A stretch of DNA of 14,559 nucleotides. Source: Candidatus Altarchaeales archaeon WOR_SM1_86-2. Lineage in GTDB: Archaea > Altiarchaeota > Altiarchaeia > IMC4 > MCBC01. A model generated the notes under the pieces. The model was not told the origin of the DNA. It worked only from the letters and a program-made list of their open reading frames with translations, and did no database searches. The stretch is taken from NCBI GenBank assembly GCA_001723855.1, contig MCBC01000021.1, positions 1 through 14,559 on the forward strand. Direction: 5' to 3'. This document shows positions 12,087 through 14,559 of this stretch, one piece after another (position 1 is the first letter of the stretch; each line of letters opens with the position of its first letter). The translations under genes and the position numbers were made by a program.

Positions 12087-13316
12087 ATGGATGACAATAA
12101 AATATTAGAATACTGGAAATCACTAACCGGACTTGATAGATCTGAAATGCGGGGGATCAAGAAGGATCTTATAGGGGTCGTGAAGAGGGTTTATTTTGAA
12201 TATTATTACCGGGAACATTCCTGGTTCGATATTTCGGATTACATTAGAGAGGATGCATTATGCACCCACATACCGTTTGAGTTGAGCAAATCAGATCTTG
12301 ACGGGGATGTAAAGAAAAAGTTAATGGTTCTGATGCTTGAACATTCCGGTAATGAATACGGATACAGGAAACTCCCATACCATTTTATGGTGAGTGAGAT
12401 TATGGATGACGGCATAAGGAAATGGCTGAGATACATGGTAAGGAAAGACCCCGTAACGCCCAGGGATGTAATATTTAAAAATTCCGGAAAAGTTATGGCA
12501 TCAAAAGATGTCAGCGGCACGGAAAAGATGCTCTATTATTTTTCCCTGCCAAATGTCTTTAAAAACAATGCTTTTTTTAATGAATTCACAGCAAATCTGC
12601 TGAAGTCCTCGCCCTCAATATCCGGGGAGATGAAGACAGACATTGCAAACTTGATCATGAACCCGGATGAATTAGCGGAATTTCTAAAGGAGGCAGGCAG
12701 TGCCCTTACCCTTTCAAGCATCAAGACGGGTGATCTAAAATTTGAAGACGCTCCCTTTTTAGATAACCTGCCCGATTTTAAGCCAATCGTCTCAGATGAT
12801 CTGATTAATGATTTTCGTATGTCGCTGTGGAATGTACGCATTTCAAGTTTTGAACATACCCGCAGGCATGTTTGTAAATGGATGCTCTCCCTGCTGTCTT
12901 TAAAGGATAAGAAAAAGGTAATTAAGGATATAATGAGTGAAAATGATAAACCTATGCTCTTAGGAGCGGGGGATTATCTTCAATTCCATGGAGATGAATT
13001 TGACAATGACTTTTTGAAGAAGACAATAGAGGGGGGGATAGATTCTGTGGAAAGTGATATAAGAGCATTGTTTTATGGGTTGGCATTTATCTTACTTGAC
13101 GATATTGAAGGATACATAGATAAGTCATTGAACGATAAAGCAATAAAGGTGAGACATACGCTTGCGAATGTGACGCTGTCCCCTTATAAGTATAAGGATA
13201 TGGACGACGAGAGAAAGGGAAAATTGATAAAATATATTATTGACAGGAATGTTAAGTTAACTAAAAGGCAGCGTGGGAGGCTGAAAAAATTTAAAATGAA
13301 ATTCATGAAAAAATGA
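12087..13316 (+). CDS. Uncharacterised helical protein
   Basis: A 409-residue protein that I do not recognise. It is predicted soluble and mainly alpha-helical, with no signal peptide, no P-loop and few cysteines. The C-terminal half (VRHTLANV, FLKKTIEGGIDSVESDIRALFYGLAF) could be HEAT-like repeats. The tail, KLTKRQRGRLKKFKMKFMKK, is strongly basic and may bind nucleic acid. The start ATG 12087 follows the SEC-C mini-gene by 7 bases. The stop overlaps the coaB start as ATGA, so translation of the two is coupled. Coupling to coenzyme A synthesis may be only positional. Confidence 0.8.
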   Translation: MDDNKILEYWKSLTGLDRSEMRGIKKDLIGVVKRVYFEYYYREHSWFDISDYIREDALCTHIPFELSKSDLDGDVKKKLMVLMLEHSGNEYGYRKLPYHFMVSEIMDDGIRKWLRYMVRKDPVTPRDVIFKNSGKVMASKDVSGTEKMLYYFSLPNVFKNNAFFNEFTANLLKSSPSISGEMKTDIANLIMNPDELAEFLKEAGSALTLSSIKTGDLKFEDAPFLDNLPDFKPIVSDDLINDFRMSLWNVRISSFEHTRRHVCKWMLSLLSLKDKKKVIKDIMSENDKPMLLGAGDYLQFHGDEFDNDFLKKTIEGGIDSVESDIRALFYGLAFILLDDIEGYIDKSLNDKAIKVRHTLANVTLSPYKYKDMDDERKGKLIKYIIDRNVKLTKRQRGRLKKFKMKFMKK

Positions 13317-13945
13317 AAGTTCTAATAACACTCGGCCCGACGCAGGAGCCGATAGATCCTATAAGGCATATCACAAACCCGAGTTCCGGGAAGATGGGTC
13401 TGGCGGTGGTGAAAGAGGGAATTGACAGGGGGCATGATATAACCGTTGTCTTGGGACCTGTTCAAATTCCAATGCCCGGGGAAGTAAAAGTTTACCGGGT
13501 CAGAACCGCGCAGGAGATGACAAACCGAGTTTTGAATGAGTTAAAAGAGAATTACGACATATTCATCTGCACCGCCGCGATTGCAGACTATACCCCTGTA
13601 AAAGCGGAGTATAAAATAAAGTCCGGGAAGAAGGAACTGGTATTGATGCTGAAGCCGACCAGGAAGCTAACCCGGGAGGCAAAGGAAAAGTTCCCGGACC
13701 TTTTTGTCGTGGGATTTAAGGCAGAGCATGATGTCGGCGGCGATGAACTGGTAAAGATCGCAAGGGAAAAACTAACCCGCGAAAATCTGGACCTGATAAT
13801 CGCAAATGATGTAAGCAGGAATGGATTCGGCTCGGATGAGAACGAGGTCTTCATTGTTGGAAGGGATGACTCAGAGCATGTGCCGAGAAATACAAAAGAT
13901 GCGGTGGCGGAAAAAATCTGGGATGCGATTGAGAATTTAATTTAA
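13313..13945 (+). CDS. coaB: Phosphopantothenate-cysteine ligase (stand-alone CoaB domain)
   Basis: A 210-residue protein equal to the C-terminal (CoaB) half of the usual CoaBC fusion. It joins 4'-phosphopantothenate to cysteine using a nucleotide triphosphate, in coenzyme A synthesis. Signatures are LGPTQEPIDPIRHITNPSSG near residue 7, AAIADYTP near 88, KIKSGKK near 100, FKAEHD near 143 and NDVSRNGFGSDENEV near 163. No flavin-dependent CoaC decarboxylase domain is present or adjacent, so that activity must be encoded elsewhere. It overlaps the upstream gene by 4 bases. It could in principle be an inactive paralogue, but all motifs look intact. Confidence 0.9.
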   Translation: MKVLITLGPTQEPIDPIRHITNPSSGKMGLAVVKEGIDRGHDITVVLGPVQIPMPGEVKVYRVRTAQEMTNRVLNELKENYDIFICTAAIADYTPVKAEYKIKSGKKELVLMLKPTRKLTREAKEKFPDLFVVGFKAEHDVGGDELVKIAREKLTRENLDLIIANDVSRNGFGSDENEVFIVGRDDSEHVPRNTKDAVAEKIWDAIENLI

Positions 13946-13984
13946 ATTTTTAAATTTTAAATCAATAAAAATTAAAAAGTAAAA

Positions 13985-14536
13985 ATGAGAGCTGTGTTAA
14001 CAGGGGTCCCGGGAACGGGAAAAACAACCGTGTTGAGGAGGGCGACGGAGAAAGGGGGCGATAAGAAGTATGAGATTGTGAACTATGGTGATGTTATGTT
14101 CAAGGAAGCAAAATCAAGAGGTCTGGCGGATGATAGAGACGATATGCGGAAATTGAATTCTGGGGTGCAGAAGGATATACAGAAAAATGCCGCCGAAAAA
14201 ATCGGCGCCATGGAGGATGTGATCGTGGATACGCACTGCACGGTCCTGACGCCAAAAGGCTATCTTCCGGGGCTGCCCCAGTGGGTGCTCAAAGCCCTTA
14301 ACCCGGATCTGATTGTTTTAGTTGAGGCAAAGCCGGAGGAGATAGCATGGCGGAGAAGGAACGATTCAACAAGGATAAGAAAAGCGGACCCTGAAGAAGT
14401 GAAGAGTCACCAGGAGATGAACCGTGCCGCTGCAATATCCTATGCTGTACTCACGGGTGCAACGGTTAAGATAATTATGAACGCCAACAATAAATTAGAT
14501 GAAGCCGCTTCTGAACTGAGAGGTGTGCTTTTCTAA
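13985..14536 (+). CDS. adkA: Archaeal adenylate kinase (AdkA type)
   Basis: A 183-residue adenylate kinase of the archaeal AdkA family, which interconverts AMP plus ATP with two ADP. The P-loop GVPGTGKTT is at residues 7-15. VNYGDVMFKEAKSRGL, DTHCTVLTPKGYLPGLPQWVL and LVEAKPEEIAWRRRNDSTR-x-RK are characteristic of the archaeal form and distinct from bacterial Adk. It is slightly shorter than the roughly 190 residues of methanogen enzymes. It follows coaB after a 39-base AT-rich gap that may hold its own promoter. The gene ends 23 bases before the window edge. Confidence 0.96.
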   Translation: MRAVLTGVPGTGKTTVLRRATEKGGDKKYEIVNYGDVMFKEAKSRGLADDRDDMRKLNSGVQKDIQKNAAEKIGAMEDVIVDTHCTVLTPKGYLPGLPQWVLKALNPDLIVLVEAKPEEIAWRRRNDSTRIRKADPEEVKSHQEMNRAAAISYAVLTGATVKIIMNANNKLDEAASELRGVLF

Positions 14537-14559
14537 TTTTGGATTTCACTCAAATCCTT

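Overview
The window is from an archaeal chromosome. The evidence is ribosomal proteins uL1 and eL21 of archaeal type, an archaeal AdkA-type adenylate kinase, a free-standing CoaB domain, AT-rich TATA-like boxes, and several genes whose start codon sits about 25-30 bases after such a box (probably leaderless). The DNA is moderately AT-rich. The phylum cannot be fixed from the sequence; a euryarchaeal or Altiarchaeota-like lineage would fit.

Layout. (1) At 1-742, a truncated purE start is divergent from rpl1 (ribosomal protein L1). (2) At 743-5508 there is an accessory island stacked against the 3' end of rpl1, with all its genes on the minus strand. It holds a DUF4062/NB-ARC/TPR STAND ATPase (NLR-like) and a HicBA pair. 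A second copy of the rpl1 3' end follows, with a hairpin-rich repeat, a remnant of a second STAND gene and a MntA-HepT pair. A third copy of the rpl1 3' end closes the island. (3) At 5775-9952, a mostly minus-strand core or envelope cluster holds a lipoprotein, rpl21e, a single-pass membrane protein, a DUF2085 protein, a zinc-finger membrane protein, a sequon-rich secreted protein and a zinc-ribbon protein. (4) At 10082-14536, plus-strand genes are chorismate mutase, a DUF58 protein, DUF433, a SEC-C mini-gene, an unknown 409-residue protein, coaB and adkA. An opposite-strand CARDB fragment lies inside this block.

The main signal is the island. The last 180 bp or so of rpl1 occurs three times in the same orientation and splits the accessory genes into two similarly built units: rpl1 3' end, then a STAND gene or its remnant, then a toxin-antitoxin pair. 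This looks like repeated accretion of defence-type cassettes at a ribosomal-protein gene used as a landing pad. No integrase is visible in the window. The second unit is decaying: its STAND gene is reduced to 41 codons and its hepT has an in-frame TGA at codon 9.

A second theme is a family of compact multi-hairpin repeats, in the island (4336-4520), before the sequon-rich protein gene (9267-9391) and before chorismate mutase (10012-10065). Two of them share flanks, and the rpl1-STAND junction looks like an empty version of the same site.
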